64,000 bases of DNA from an uncultured Amylibacter sp. (GCA_959347425.1 OY365741.1:124001-188000), one strand, 5' to 3'; shown: positions 1 through 7,798, counted from the first letter of the stretch. Translations and numbers: made by a program. Notes: generated by a model not told the origin, from the letters alone.

Positions 1-12
1 TACATATACATT

Positions 13-30
13 ATGGGTAATAAAGCCCAT
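13..30 (+). promoter_or_regulatory. Leader hairpin of first small secreted-protein gene
   Basis: The short palindrome ATGGG-TAATAAAG-CCCAT lies between the probable -10 region, at the window edge, and the GGAATGG ribosome-binding site of the gene at 57. The same element recurs before the gene at 727, at 659-676, where it is followed by a second GGGC-GATAAA-GCCC hairpin at 685-700. The third paralogue has only a degenerate form. It may be a leader RNA hairpin or an operator. No known riboswitch matches. Confidence 0.35.
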
Positions 31-56
31 CCATCAAAACGAAAAGGAATGGAACA

Positions 57-416
57 ATGAAAACTCAAATCACAGCAATCTTAATCGCATGCGGTGCCTT
101 ATTGGCATCTGCTAGCACTGCCAATGCAGCATTCCATGGGGAACAGGCATGTCTATTCTCTTGGACTCCTAAAGCAAACATTTGCTTTGCCCCCCCCAGT
201 AGTAGACGGGCAGACGCAGAAATAGACACCTCAGAATTTGTCCAATTCGAGACAGCGGTGATACTACCTGAACCATCTACCACTGAGTTAGCTTCCACAG
301 AATTCGGCGGGTGTCTGCTGAATGACGCGCCTGTTGTTATTGAAACGCTGGTGGATTGTCGATCTGACGCATGTGTCGGGCGCAAAGATTACTACGGCAC
401 GGTCAGTAATCAGTAG
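57..416 (+). CDS. Small secreted Cys-motif protein, paralogue 1
   Basis: The 119-aa product has a signal peptide (residues 1-24, ending ANA before AF), so it should be exported by Sec and cleaved by signal peptidase I. The mature part has five Cys: a pair near the N-terminus (AC..., ICF) and three in a conserved C-terminal motif, EFGGCLL-D-P...E-L-DC-S-AC-GRK-YY. The same N- and C-terminal parts recur in the genes at 727 and 1714, while the middle differs. The start follows GGAATGG with good spacing, and a hairpin terminator follows the stop. I recognise no known family. Toxin-like peptide, metal-binding or surface protein are all open. The gene is confident, the function unknown. Confidence 0.8.
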   Translation: MKTQITAILIACGALLASASTANAAFHGEQACLFSWTPKANICFAPPSSRRADAEIDTSEFVQFETAVILPEPSTTELASTEFGGCLLNDAPVVIETLVDCRSDACVGRKDYYGTVSNQ

Positions 417-451
417 ATAAACCTATCGGCAGATAAACCGGTATAAATAAT

Positions 452-483
452 GGCGAGAGGTCTTTGACCCCTCGCCTTTTTTT
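452..483 (+). terminator. Rho-independent terminator, copy 1
   Basis: The hairpin GGCGAGAGGT-CTTTG-ACCCCTCGCC has one A/C mismatch and is followed by seven T. The identical hairpin follows the other two paralogues (1544-1574 and 2098-2129), so each gene was duplicated with its terminator. Confidence 0.9.
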
Positions 484-502
484 ATGTCAAGCGGTTGGCG
501 GA

Positions 503-532
503 GGTGATTCGCGGTGATTCGCGGTGATTCGC
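503..532 (+). promoter_or_regulatory. Three 10-bp iterons GGTGATTCGC
   Basis: GGTGATTCGC is repeated three times head to tail with an exact 10-bp period, which places the copies on one face of the helix. The array lies between the first terminator and the promoter of the gene at 727. Two copies at 11-bp spacing occur upstream of the giant lipoprotein genes (27708-27728 and 37593-37613). It may be a shared regulator site. Confidence 0.5.
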
Positions 533-623
533 AGTTTTTTTGTAATTTTTCGCAAATTTCCGTAAAATTACCAATAATTATCACATTTATCTAACTTTTT
601 TGTGATTTTATGTCATAAATCAC

Positions 624-652
624 TTGAAATCCCCCCAGAATTAGCGTAAATA
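624..652 (+). promoter_or_regulatory. Promoter of small secreted-protein gene 2
   Basis: -35 TTGAAA (624-629), 17-bp spacer, -10 TAAATA (647-652). The stretch upstream (ATTTATCTAACTTTTTTGTG and the following AT-rich bases) is shared with the promoter of the third paralogue. Confidence 0.55.
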
Positions 653-658
653 TACATT

Positions 659-700
659 ATGGGTAATAAAGCCCGTGCATCATTTGGGCGATAAAGCCCA
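659..700 (+). promoter_or_regulatory. Double GGGC/GCCC leader hairpin
   Basis: Two short hairpins in tandem, ATGGG...CCCGT and TGGGC-GATAAA-GCCCA, lie in the leader of the gene at 727. One copy is present before the gene at 57. The doubling suggests local duplication of a functional leader element. Confidence 0.35.
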
Positions 701-726
701 TCCATCAAAAGAAAAGGAATGGAACA

Positions 727-1506
727 ATGAAAACTCAAATCACAACAATCTTAATCGTATGCGGTGCCTTATTGGCATCTGCTACAACTGCATCAGCAAT
801 GTCTCCTAAACCAGGCCAAGCGTGCATCTTAGGCATTTGCTGGGATAAACCTAACAAATGGAAACCTAACTATGGTGGTCGTGCAGACGCAGACACTGGA
901 ACTCTAGAAGCTGAAACAGAAGTGGCAGAAATAGACACTGGAACTCTAGAAGCTGAAACAGATGTGGCTATGTGGACACCTACCTATGAACTCAAAGCCT
1001 GGTACTGCATGAAAGGTTCTATGGGCAAACAGATGCAGCATAAAGACTCTACCTGTATTGGCGGAACTCCTAGACCAGTTTATGGTAGAAGAGGAGATGC
1101 AGGTGAATACACAGGTGCAAACGATGTTGTAGTCGCAGGTGAATATACTGGTGATGCTAACCTAGAAGTCGCTATGATGACTCAGGACATGGTCGATTCT
1201 TGGAGAAGCACATTAGAGCGTCATTATGATTACTCTGCTGTCGATCTAGATGAAAATTATGCAACACAGCTTGCGTTCAGAGGGAGAGGTTCTACATGCT
1301 CACTGAATCCTTATGGAAGACGTAGCTCCTATTGCAATGATTCTGAAGTAGAGGCACCTGTGGAACAGATTATCGCTTCTACTGAATTCGGCAACTGTCT
1401 GCTCGAGGACAAGCCTATTGATATTGAACAGCTGGTGGATTGTCGCTCAGACGCATGTTTGGGGCGCAAATTCTACTACGGGTCATTCGGCAAGGTCGGT
1501 AGATAA
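727..1506 (+). CDS. Small secreted Cys-motif protein, paralogue 2 (with internal repeats)
   Basis: The 259-aa product has a signal peptide nearly identical to that of the gene at 57. The mature protein starts with the conserved GQAC...CW pair and ends with EFGNCLL-D-P...E-L-DC-S-AC-GRK-YY. Between them is a long variable region with two internal repeat pairs: TGTLEAETEVA/TGTLEAETDVA near residues 57-80 and GEYTG...VA twice near residues 133-156. It carries extra Cys (WYC, STC, SYC), so it differs from the short paralogues by expansion of the middle. The start follows AAGGAATGG. It has its own promoter and terminator. Function unknown. The conserved ends around a variable centre suggest a shared export or assembly signal. 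Confidence 0.8.
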   Translation: MKTQITTILIVCGALLASATTASAMSPKPGQACILGICWDKPNKWKPNYGGRADADTGTLEAETEVAEIDTGTLEAETDVAMWTPTYELKAWYCMKGSMGKQMQHKDSTCIGGTPRPVYGRRGDAGEYTGANDVVVAGEYTGDANLEVAMMTQDMVDSWRSTLERHYDYSAVDLDENYATQLAFRGRGSTCSLNPYGRRSSYCNDSEVEAPVEQIIASTEFGNCLLEDKPIDIEQLVDCRSDACLGRKFYYGSFGKVGR

Positions 1507-1543
1507 ACCTATCGGTAGATAAACCTACCTATATAAAAATAAT

Positions 1544-1574
1544 GGCGAGAGGTCTTTGACCCCTCGCCTTTTTT
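1544..1574 (+). terminator. Rho-independent terminator, copy 2
   Basis: Same GGCGAGAGGT...ACCCCTCGCC hairpin and T-run as at 452, directly after the gene at 727. Confidence 0.9.
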
Positions 1575-1628
1575 ATGGGTTTGTGCAAATTTATCTAACT
1601 TTTTTATGATTTTTTTGAAATTAATCGC

Positions 1629-1656
1629 TTGAAATCCACTTAAGGTGGCGTACATT
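1629..1656 (+). promoter_or_regulatory. Promoter of small secreted-protein gene 3
   Basis: -35 TTGAAA (1629-1634), 16-bp spacer, -10 TACATT (1651-1656). It aligns with the promoter at 624, including the upstream TTTATCTAACTTTTTT stretch. Confidence 0.5.
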
Positions 1657-1713
1657 TTAATCACGGACGTAAAACCCCATCAATCAAATTATCCATCAAA
1701 AAGGAATGGCACA

Positions 1714-2085
1714 ATGAAAACTCAAATCACAGCAATCTTAATCGTATGCGGTGCCTTATTGGCATCTGCTAGCTCTGCATCCGCTTTTACCCGAGGCGAT
1801 AACCGAGGCGGGTTGTGCTTCTTTACCCATTGCTGGTCGCAGGGAAATGGCTCGCAAACGTGGGCAGCAGCAGAACTAGACACTACAGACTTTGTGCAAT
1901 TCGATACAGCAGCGGTAGTACCTGAAATTGCGCTTACAGATGAGCCGCCAGTTTTGGCACCCTCAGAATTCGGCGGGTGTCTGCTGAATGATGCGCCTGT
2001 TGAGAGTGAACAGCTGGCGGAGTGTCACTCATCCGCATGTTTGGGGCGCAAAGATTACTACAGCTCATTAGGCGCGGTTCAGTAA
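1714..2085 (+). CDS. Small secreted Cys-motif protein, paralogue 3
   Basis: The 123-aa product starts at the ATG that aligns with the other two paralogues (MKTQIT...). The reading frame is open upstream to 1645, but that would put 23 extra residues before the signal peptide and ignores AAGGAATGG. Signal peptide is about residues 1-24, ending SASA. The mature protein shows the conserved LCF...HCW pair and the C-terminal EFGGCLL-D-P...E-L-EC-S-AC-GRK-YY block, giving five Cys. It is followed by the third copy of the family terminator. Function unknown. It is closest in size to the gene at 57. Confidence 0.78.
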   Translation: MKTQITAILIVCGALLASASSASAFTRGDNRGGLCFFTHCWSQGNGSQTWAAAELDTTDFVQFDTAAVVPEIALTDEPPVLAPSEFGGCLLNDAPVESEQLAECHSSACLGRKDYYSSLGAVQ

Positions 2086-2097
2086 ATAAAAAATAAT

Positions 2098-2129
2098 GGC
2101 GAGAGGTCTTTGACCCCTCGCCTTTTTTT
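2098..2129 (+). terminator. Rho-independent terminator, copy 3
   Basis: Third copy of the GGCGAGAGGT...ACCCCTCGCC hairpin with T7. It separates the small-protein cluster from the transporter gene. Confidence 0.9.
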
Positions 2130-2178
2130 ATGGCACGTTTTATGGCATGCGGGGGTCGCTTTTCTGGCAAAATTACCC

Positions 2179-2184
2179 TATACT
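2179..2184 (+). promoter_or_regulatory. -10 element TATACT 6 nt before the transporter ATG
   Basis: TATACT ends six bases before the ATG at 2191, so transcription would start at or next to the start codon. No Shine-Dalgarno sequence is present. The -35 (TCGCTT at 2156-2161, 17-bp spacing) is weak. This suggests a leaderless mRNA, as for lipB, the Ldh gene and metY. Confidence 0.4.
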
Positions 2185-2190
2185 TACCCT

Positions 2191-3120
2191 ATGAATAATA
2201 CCCCCCAAACGCCCGCCATCCGCCCCATCCTGTTCCACCTGATAAATTGGGGATGCATATTGATGCTGGGCGTGTTCTGGGGCGGAGCCTTTATGGCGGC
2301 AAAATTCGCGCTGGAGGATTTCGGCCCATTAACGGTCGCCTCCTTACGGATTATCATCGGCGCGGCAACCCTGTTGCCAATGGCTATCTTATGGAACGGC
2401 GGATTGCCGTCCTTCACTGCGCACAAAGGGGCGCGAATATGGCTGCATTGCTTAGGTTTGGGGATTTTTTCAAACCTAATCCCGTTTTCATTGCTAAACT
2501 GGGGGCAGTTACACGTGAGCTCGGGCTTCGCGGGCATGACCATGGCAACCATTCCGTTAATGTTATTGCCTTTGGCGCATTTTTTCATCCCGTCAGAGCG
2601 GATGACTCGGCGCAAAATGATAGGCTTTGGTCTTGGCTTTATCGGTGTTGCGATTTTGCTGGGACCGAACGCTATGTCGGCGCAGAGCACTGACCCACTG
2701 GAACCTTTCGCCCGCGTAGTCTGTATTATCGCCGCCTCCAGCTATGCCTGCGGGATACTGATAACGCGGTTCGCGCCAAAGGTCGCGCCCCTGCCGTACA
2801 GCGCGGCAGGGATGATGTTGGGCGCGGTCATCAGCCTGCCCGTGATGTTGGCGATAGAGGGTGTGCCAAGCTGGCCGAGCCTGTTTGGATTGCTGGGTGT
2901 GTTGGCTTTGGGTGTATTGGCAACGGGGTTAGCGATGGCGTTGGTCGTGCTGGTCGTCAATCGCGCGGGGGTTACGTTTTTCACTTTGGTTAATTATCAG
3001 GTGCCGATTTGGGCGGTGATTTTCGGGGTTATCGTGTTTGATGAGATTTTACCGCCCCAGTTTATTGCCGCGCTTGCGTTAATTCTGGTTGGACTGGCGG
3101 TTAGCCAATGGCGGCGGTAG
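2191..3120 (+). CDS. EamA/DMT-family transporter
   Basis: The 309-aa inner-membrane protein has about ten hydrophobic segments and the two-fold EamA pattern. Visible marks are WGGAFMAAKF in the first repeat, SLRIIIGA, LSLLNWGQLHVSSGFAGMT, and in the second half SYACG...FTLVNYQVPIWAVIFG. Such proteins usually export metabolites or amino acids; the substrate cannot be told here. I chose the ATG at 2191 because the longer frame runs into the upstream terminator and starts with TTG. The stop TAG opens the TTAGTTG heptad array downstream. It converges on glmM. Confidence 0.85.
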   Translation: MNNTPQTPAIRPILFHLINWGCILMLGVFWGGAFMAAKFALEDFGPLTVASLRIIIGAATLLPMAILWNGGLPSFTAHKGARIWLHCLGLGIFSNLIPFSLLNWGQLHVSSGFAGMTMATIPLMLLPLAHFFIPSERMTRRKMIGFGLGFIGVAILLGPNAMSAQSTDPLEPFARVVCIIAASSYACGILITRFAPKVAPLPYSAAGMMLGAVISLPVMLAIEGVPSWPSLFGLLGVLALGVLATGLAMALVVLVVNRAGVTFFTLVNYQVPIWAVIFGVIVFDEILPPQFIAALALILVGLAVSQWRR

Positions 3121-3563
3121 TTGTTAGTTATTAGTTGTTAGTTGTTAGTGATTGGTTATTAGAGGTTAAGAGCAGAGGTTTTTTGTTGCGCCCTCACTTC
3201 GGGGCAAGCCCCTTTGTTCGGGCTTCCCGCCCGCCCACCCCTCACAAGGGCAGTTGAACCTGCCCGAAAATAAAAACAAGGCTTGGGCGGACGGGTTTTA
3301 TTGGCTAAAGCCTGTCTTTATATCTAGGCATAGCCTAAATAAATTTAGAGCAAACCTATCACCAATTCCAAGTATTCTTTGCAAATAATCCAATCTATAA
3401 TCTTGTTATTCCAGATAGTAAATTTATGATAATTTTATCGTCTTGAAACCAAAGGGCTTTTGGCATGCTCCCACGAAGTGGGGGCTACGCACAAAAGACC
3501 CCGCTGGTCGGCACTCGCGTAAGCGATGACGAAGACCCGCAGGGCATCACTACCCCCTAATCA
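3121..3563. repeat. Heptad-bracketed intergenic element A (R1)
   Basis: This gene-free stretch lies between convergent genes. Left edge: TTAGTTG/TTAGTGA heptads. Then a GC-rich block starting TTTTTTGTTGCGCCCTCACT, a GGGCAG-TTGAAC-CTGCCC palindrome (3248-3265), an AT-rich core (CAAGTATTCTTTGCAAATAA), and a hairpin block (GGCATGCTCCCACGAAGTGG onward) with a GACC-CCGC-TGGTC-like hairpin. Right edge: inverted heptads (TAATCAC) running into glmM. The blocks recur at 13970, 44746, 58205 and, in part and inverted, at 37770 and 60955. No ORF or transposase. Probably a dispersed non-coding repeat family. Confidence 0.75.
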
Positions 3564-4907
3564 CTAATCATTAATCACTAAAGCAGAGGCAACCTCCCCC
3601 ACAACCCGCTCTAACAAAGCCGCATCATCGCTTTCACCCATAACCCGCAGCACGGGTTCCGTGCCAGACGCACGCACCAGCAACCGCCCGCCCTGCCCCA
3701 AGGCAGCCTCACCCGCGGCTATTGCGTCCTTAACAGCAGGGGTTTGCAACGGGCTCTGCCCCCGCGTATAACGGACATTTTTCAAAACCTGAGGCATCGG
3801 GGCAAACACCCGCAATACATCGGAGGCACGCGCCCCGCCCTGCACCAACACCGCCAAAAACTGCAAAGCCGCGATTAACCCATCCCCCGTGGTCGCATAA
3901 TCGGTCATGACAATATGCCCAGATTGCTCGCCACCCAGATTAAATCCGCCATCACGCATCGCCCCCACGACATAGCGATCACCCACATCGGTGCGCAAAA
4001 CGGTAATCCCTTGCTCGGTCAAATACCGCTCCATCCCCATATTTGACATAACGGTGGAAACCAGTGTATTATGGGTTAAACGCCCCTCCTGCGCCCAATG
4101 GCTGGCAATCAGAGCCATCAGTTGATCGCCATCCGCCACATACCCTTTTTCATCAATTAATATCAGCCTGTCCGCGTCTCCGTCAAAACAAATGCCAATA
4201 TCCGCGCCGTGTTCCAGAACCGCCGCGATAGCGCTGGCGGGGTCGGTCGAACCGCAGGATTCGTTGATATTCGCCCCGTTGGGGGTGCAGCCCACGGTGG
4301 TTATCACCTCCGCCCCCATCTCCCACAATACCGTCGGGGCGGCCTTATACGCCGCACCATTGGCGCAATCAACGACGACTTTTAACCCGTCCAGCTTGCG
4401 CCTGCTGGCGAAAGTGGTCTTTGCGAATTCCATATACCGCCCAAGCGCGTCGTCAATCCGTTTGGCTTTGCCGATATATTGCGGCTGGCAGAGGTCTATT
4501 TTACCGTCAATCAGAGCCTCTATTTCAGTCTCGGCTTGGTCGGATAGTTTGAACCCGTCGCGGTCAAAGAACTTTATTCCGTTGTCAAAATGATGGTTGT
4601 GGGAGGCGGAAATCATCACCCCCACATCCGCGCGCATAGACCGCGTCAGCATCCCAACCGCCGGTGTAGGCACGGGTCCAAGGGGAAAAACATTCATCCC
4701 AGTCGACATAAACCCCGCCATCAGCGCGTTTTCTATCATATAGCTGGATTGGCGCGTGTCTTTGCCGATGACTACGCGGTGTTCCTTTTTGTCCTTGCGG
4801 AAATAACGACCGACCGCCGCGCCCAGTTTCAAGGCCATATCCGCCGTCATAGGGTGGGTGTTCGCAGTGCCGCGCACGCCGTCCGTGCCGAAATAAGTGC
4901 GTTTCAT
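3564..4907 (-). CDS. glmM: Phosphoglucosamine mutase GlmM
   Basis: The 447-aa cytosolic enzyme converts glucosamine-6-phosphate to glucosamine-1-phosphate for UDP-GlcNAc synthesis. The start MKRTYFGTDGVRG matches the family; an in-frame ATG 24 codons upstream is not supported. The phospho-serine loop ISASHN puts the catalytic Ser at residue 102. The Mg2+ loop FDGDADR is near residue 243, and the C-terminal phosphate-binding RASGTEP is present. AGAGG lies just upstream. It is the last gene of sleB-folB-folP-glmM. Oddity: the last residues LVIND and the stop are encoded by TTAGTGA-type heptads, so the repeat array has eroded or replaced the native end. Confidence 0.97.
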   Translation of the reverse strand: MKRTYFGTDGVRGTANTHPMTADMALKLGAAVGRYFRKDKKEHRVVIGKDTRQSSYMIENALMAGFMSTGMNVFPLGPVPTPAVGMLTRSMRADVGVMISASHNHHFDNGIKFFDRDGFKLSDQAETEIEALIDGKIDLCQPQYIGKAKRIDDALGRYMEFAKTTFASRRKLDGLKVVVDCANGAAYKAAPTVLWEMGAEVITTVGCTPNGANINESCGSTDPASAIAAVLEHGADIGICFDGDADRLILIDEKGYVADGDQLMALIASHWAQEGRLTHNTLVSTVMSNMGMERYLTEQGITVLRTDVGDRYVVGAMRDGGFNLGGEQSGHIVMTDYATTGDGLIAALQFLAVLVQGGARASDVLRVFAPMPQVLKNVRYTRGQSPLQTPAVKDAIAAGEAALGQGGRLLVRASGTEPVLRVMGESDDAALLERVVGEVASALVIND

Positions 4908-4974
4908 TGGGGTGCCTCTTGTGGGTTTGGGTTTGGGGGAGTTTAGCGGGGTTTTTATGAATTGTAAATGGGGA

Positions 4975-5012
4975 ATCACTAATCACTAATCACTCACCAC
5001 TAATCACTAATC
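4975..5012 (-). repeat. TTAGTGA heptad array at folP 3' end
   Basis: A run of TTAGTGA-like 7-mers (read on the minus strand) supplies the last folP codons (LVISGE) and its stop and continues between folP and glmM. It carries stops in all frames. Confidence 0.7.
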
Positions 5013-6003
5013 TCTCCCACAAATCAAACGCCTGCCGATGCTCCGCCACATCGTGGCACCTGATAATCTGCACCCCCTGTGCCAAAGCATCCTGCGCCAC
5101 GGCTACCGACCCGAAAACCCGATCCGCAGGCGACTCCACGCCAGAAACCACCCCAATCATCCGCTTACGCGACACGCCCAGCATCACGCCACACCCCAGC
5201 CCGTGGAACACCGCCATCCCTCGCAACAACGCCAGATTATGCGCCAGAGTCTTGCCAAACCCCACGCCGACATCCACGATAATCTGCCCACGCGACAACC
5301 CCGCATCCAAACATACCTGCACCCGCGCCGCCAAATAATCATAAACATCCAGCACCACATCATCATAACGCGGGTCATCCTGCATAGTCTGCGGCTCCCC
5401 CATACTGTGCATCAAACACACGCTCGGCGAACAATCCCGCACAAAATCAATACTTTGCGCATCAAAGCTCAACGCCGAAACATCGTTAAAAATCACCGCA
5501 CCTGCGTCAAAAGCAGCCCGCGCGATGCTCGCCTTGCGGGTATCAATGGAAATCAGAGCGTGGCTTTTCACCAGCTTTAACCCAGCAATAACGGCTATCG
5601 TACGGGCGGTTTCAACCTCTGGCGAAATCGCGACCGCCCCCGGACGGGTCGATTCCCCGCCGATATCGATAATATCCGCCCCCTGTTTTGCCAAGGTCAG
5701 GGCACGGGCTATCGCACCGACTCGGTCATTATGCAGACCGCCATCAGAAAAGCTATCGGGGGTCACGTTCAAAACCCCCATAATACGCGGTTTATCCAGC
5801 GTCAACCCCATCAGAGGCGCACGCGGGGCGGTCAATCGCGCCAGACTATCGGGCGGAATATCGCCCGCCTGTATCAACCGCGGGGGGGCTTTGCGCGATA
5901 GGGCTTCGCACATATTAAACCACAGTTTCCCGCCCGCGAGCGGCTGGGCATCGGGCGGGCGATGCGCGTCTGTTTGGACAATCGGGCGATAATAGGTTTG
6001 CAT
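4990..6003 (-). CDS. folP: Dihydropteroate synthase FolP
   Basis: The 337-aa enzyme condenses p-aminobenzoate with dihydropterin pyrophosphate in folate synthesis. MGVLNVTPDSFSDGG (residues 75-89) and GGESTRPGA (115-123) are the pterin and phosphate loops. SIDTRKA and DVGVGFGKT follow, and SxRKRM lies near the C-terminus. It has about 70 extra residues before the barrel, beginning MQTYYRPI, a form I associate with Rhodobacterales. folB starts 13 bp upstream on the same strand. The C-terminus LVISGE and stop come from a heptad array, so the native end may have been altered. Confidence 0.96.
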   Translation of the reverse strand: MQTYYRPIVQTDAHRPPDAQPLAGGKLWFNMCEALSRKAPPRLIQAGDIPPDSLARLTAPRAPLMGLTLDKPRIMGVLNVTPDSFSDGGLHNDRVGAIARALTLAKQGADIIDIGGESTRPGAVAISPEVETARTIAVIAGLKLVKSHALISIDTRKASIARAAFDAGAVIFNDVSALSFDAQSIDFVRDCSPSVCLMHSMGEPQTMQDDPRYDDVVLDVYDYLAARVQVCLDAGLSRGQIIVDVGVGFGKTLAHNLALLRGMAVFHGLGCGVMLGVSRKRMIGVVSGVESPADRVFGSVAVAQDALAQGVQIIRCHDVAEHRQAFDLWERLVISGE

Positions 6004-6016
6004 TTAATCACCTATA

Positions 6017-6847
6017 TTAAGGGGTTTTAAGGATTTGCAGGGGATTTTGAAAGAATTCATCGGCGAACCATTGGGCTATTTCCAAAGAGGACGGGTTTGT
6101 TAGCGCGGGCGCAGCATCCGTCCAGATTTTGGCAGGCGCCCATAATGCGGGGGTCTTTGCGCGAACCGCCGAATCGATTTCTGTACGAGACGATAATACG
6201 GCAAGATGCGGGTTATATTGCGTAACCAACCATGCGTTTTGCTCCATAGCCAGCAGGTGAATCCGCGTGTTCTGCGGGGTCTCACGCACCGCCTCCATAC
6301 AAATAATCACGCCCTTATATCGCGTTAATAAATCCTTTACCAAACGCTCCATATCCCCCGATTCCGCCACAACACAAGGGATAAAAACCACAGGCGCATC
6401 CCATTTTTTAACACCCCCATGATGCAGGTTATCGGCGCGGGTACGGACTATTTCAATCCCCAAAGCCCCGTCAATCCTATCCAACTTTTCAATCCGTATA
6501 AACACGCGGGCAACTTGCGGACAATCCAAAATCTGCGCACAAATCCGCTCTGCCAGCGTTTCCAAAAGATGCAACCGTTCCTGCGCTAACTGGTCGTCAA
6601 TCGCTTGGGTCAGGGTATCATAAGAAAGCACGCTATCCACATCGTCGTGAGGGTCGGCCGCCACCGTAACCTCTGCCACGATATTAAACCGCAACCCCTG
6701 CTCTGCCCCATATTCGCCAGTAAAAGCCCCGATTTCCCCGTGCCGAGTATAATCGCGCAAAATCAGGCGGTCAGCACCCGTGCCACAACCACCCGCCCCC
6801 GCGCGTGTTGCCAAATCGCCAAAAGCAAGCGCGGTTTCATCCGTCAT
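6017..6847 (-). CDS. folB: Dihydroneopterin aldolase FolB with C-terminal extension
   Basis: The 276-aa product is more than twice the usual length of about 120 aa. The N-terminal half carries the FolB core: DRLILRDY...GEIGAF, the SYDTLTQAI segment with the conserved Tyr, LETLAERI, and FIRIEKLD. It cleaves dihydroneopterin to hydroxymethyl-dihydropterin. Residues from about 150 to 276 form an extra domain that starts near VVFIPCVVAESGD and has no catalytic motif I recognise. Rhodobacterales FolB proteins are similarly long. It sits between sleB (6 bp) and folP (13 bp) in one operon. Core function is secure, the extension unknown. Confidence 0.9.
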   Translation of the reverse strand: MTDETALAFGDLATRAGAGGCGTGADRLILRDYTRHGEIGAFTGEYGAEQGLRFNIVAEVTVAADPHDDVDSVLSYDTLTQAIDDQLAQERLHLLETLAERICAQILDCPQVARVFIRIEKLDRIDGALGIEIVRTRADNLHHGGVKKWDAPVVFIPCVVAESGDMERLVKDLLTRYKGVIICMEAVRETPQNTRIHLLAMEQNAWLVTQYNPHLAVLSSRTEIDSAVRAKTPALWAPAKIWTDAAPALTNPSSLEIAQWFADEFFQNPLQILKTP

Positions 6848-6853
6848 AACCGA

Positions 6854-7543
6854 CTAGCGATAAAACAAATGCCGACCAATATCGGCCGTGCGGTCAAACG
6901 AATCCGCCCAATAAGGGCGCACGGATTTGGAATGATAAAAGGTCGCGCCACCGGTAAAACCACGCGGTTCTTTCAATGCCAAATGGGCGACATTGCCAAC
7001 CAGATTATAGGCCTCCGCTTCGCTAAACCGTTCGTGCAAACCGTCGCATTTATAGGAAAATTGGCAACGATTGCGTTTGTGCGAGCCCTGTTCAATCACC
7101 CCGCAAATGGTATTGGGGAAATCGTTGGAATCACGGCGGTTAATGATAACTTCGGCAACGGCAATGATGCCTTTGATTTCTTCACCACGGGCTTCAAAAT
7201 AAAGGGCTTCGGTTAAACACTGCCACTCCTGCCCGCCCTTGATTGGGGGGGCAAGCAGTTGATCGTCTGTCGGCAAATCCCGCATTTTCGCGGAATTATG
7301 GGGGTTGTAATAGTTCTTACTGCGGGTTTTCGGCGGGGAATAAGGCAACCCCAGCAATTCATCGCTGAGAGCGGAGACGCGGATAGAGCCGTCATCCGCC
7401 GCGATAGTGTCATGCGTGTGGGTGAGGATTTGTTCGTGTGCGGTCGTGGGGGCGGTCATGGCAAACGCCCCTATCAGCAGGAAAAGAACGGCGATAATCG
7501 GCAAAAGGATGGTGCTTTTTATGGTTTTAGTCATAATTTTCAT
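6854..7543 (-). CDS. SleB-type cell wall hydrolase (Hydrolase_2 family)
   Basis: The 229-aa exported protein has a basic N-terminus and a hydrophobic segment at residues 10-30, a signal peptide or anchor. The C-terminal half is the Hydrolase_2 domain: CLTEALYFEARGE with the probable catalytic Glu, VAEVIINR, CQFSYKCDG, and GATFYHS...PYW. Relatives cleave peptidoglycan in the periplasm. It is the first gene of the sleB-folB-folP-glmM run, with folB 6 bp downstream. A ten-residue upstream ORF (7540-7572) ends overlapping its ATG. Calling it sleB would imply spore function, which does not apply here. Confidence 0.88.
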   Translation of the reverse strand: MKIMTKTIKSTILLPIIAVLFLLIGAFAMTAPTTAHEQILTHTHDTIAADDGSIRVSALSDELLGLPYSPPKTRSKNYYNPHNSAKMRDLPTDDQLLAPPIKGGQEWQCLTEALYFEARGEEIKGIIAVAEVIINRRDSNDFPNTICGVIEQGSHKRNRCQFSYKCDGLHERFSEAEAYNLVGNVAHLALKEPRGFTGGATFYHSKSVRPYWADSFDRTADIGRHLFYR

Positions 7544-7572
7544 GGGGGGGATTTACCTTTCCATAGAAGCAT
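7540..7572 (-). CDS. Possible ten-residue upstream ORF
   Basis: ATG...TGA encodes MLLWKGKSPP, and its stop overlaps the ATG of the hydrolase gene (ATGA). Its start lies in the inner arm of an inverted repeat AGAAGCAT...ATGCTTCT (7566-7594). It may couple translation or be chance. There is no clear ribosome-binding site. Confidence 0.2.
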   Translation of the reverse strand: MLLWKGKSPP

Positions 7573-7798
7573 AATGTCCTTTTGATGCTTCTGAGTGCGC
7601 GGGTTTGATCGCGGTCTGGGTCAAGATTTGTTAAGGCTATAAAGGATGCCCTGGGTTATGTCTAGGGAATTTTTGTTAAATTAGTGTAAAATTAGCGTTA
7701 TTGTGGGAATTCGGCTTTGTTTTATTGTGATAAGAACGCGGAATCTATGGCAACTGGTTGTTTTTATTGTGAAACATTGGGGTTTGCGACTGTGGCAA

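Noticed and set aside
2110..2190. Longer start for the DMT transporter
   Set aside because: It begins with TTG inside the upstream terminator hairpin, and the ATG at 2191 has a -10 element six bases ahead.
3121..3563. Decayed transposase in the R1 element
   Set aside because: No frame on either strand shows transposase-like sequence, and heptad stops close all frames at the edges.
4908..4979. 24-residue extension of GlmM
   Set aside because: The family starts at MKRTYFGTDG, and AGAGG lies directly before that ATG.
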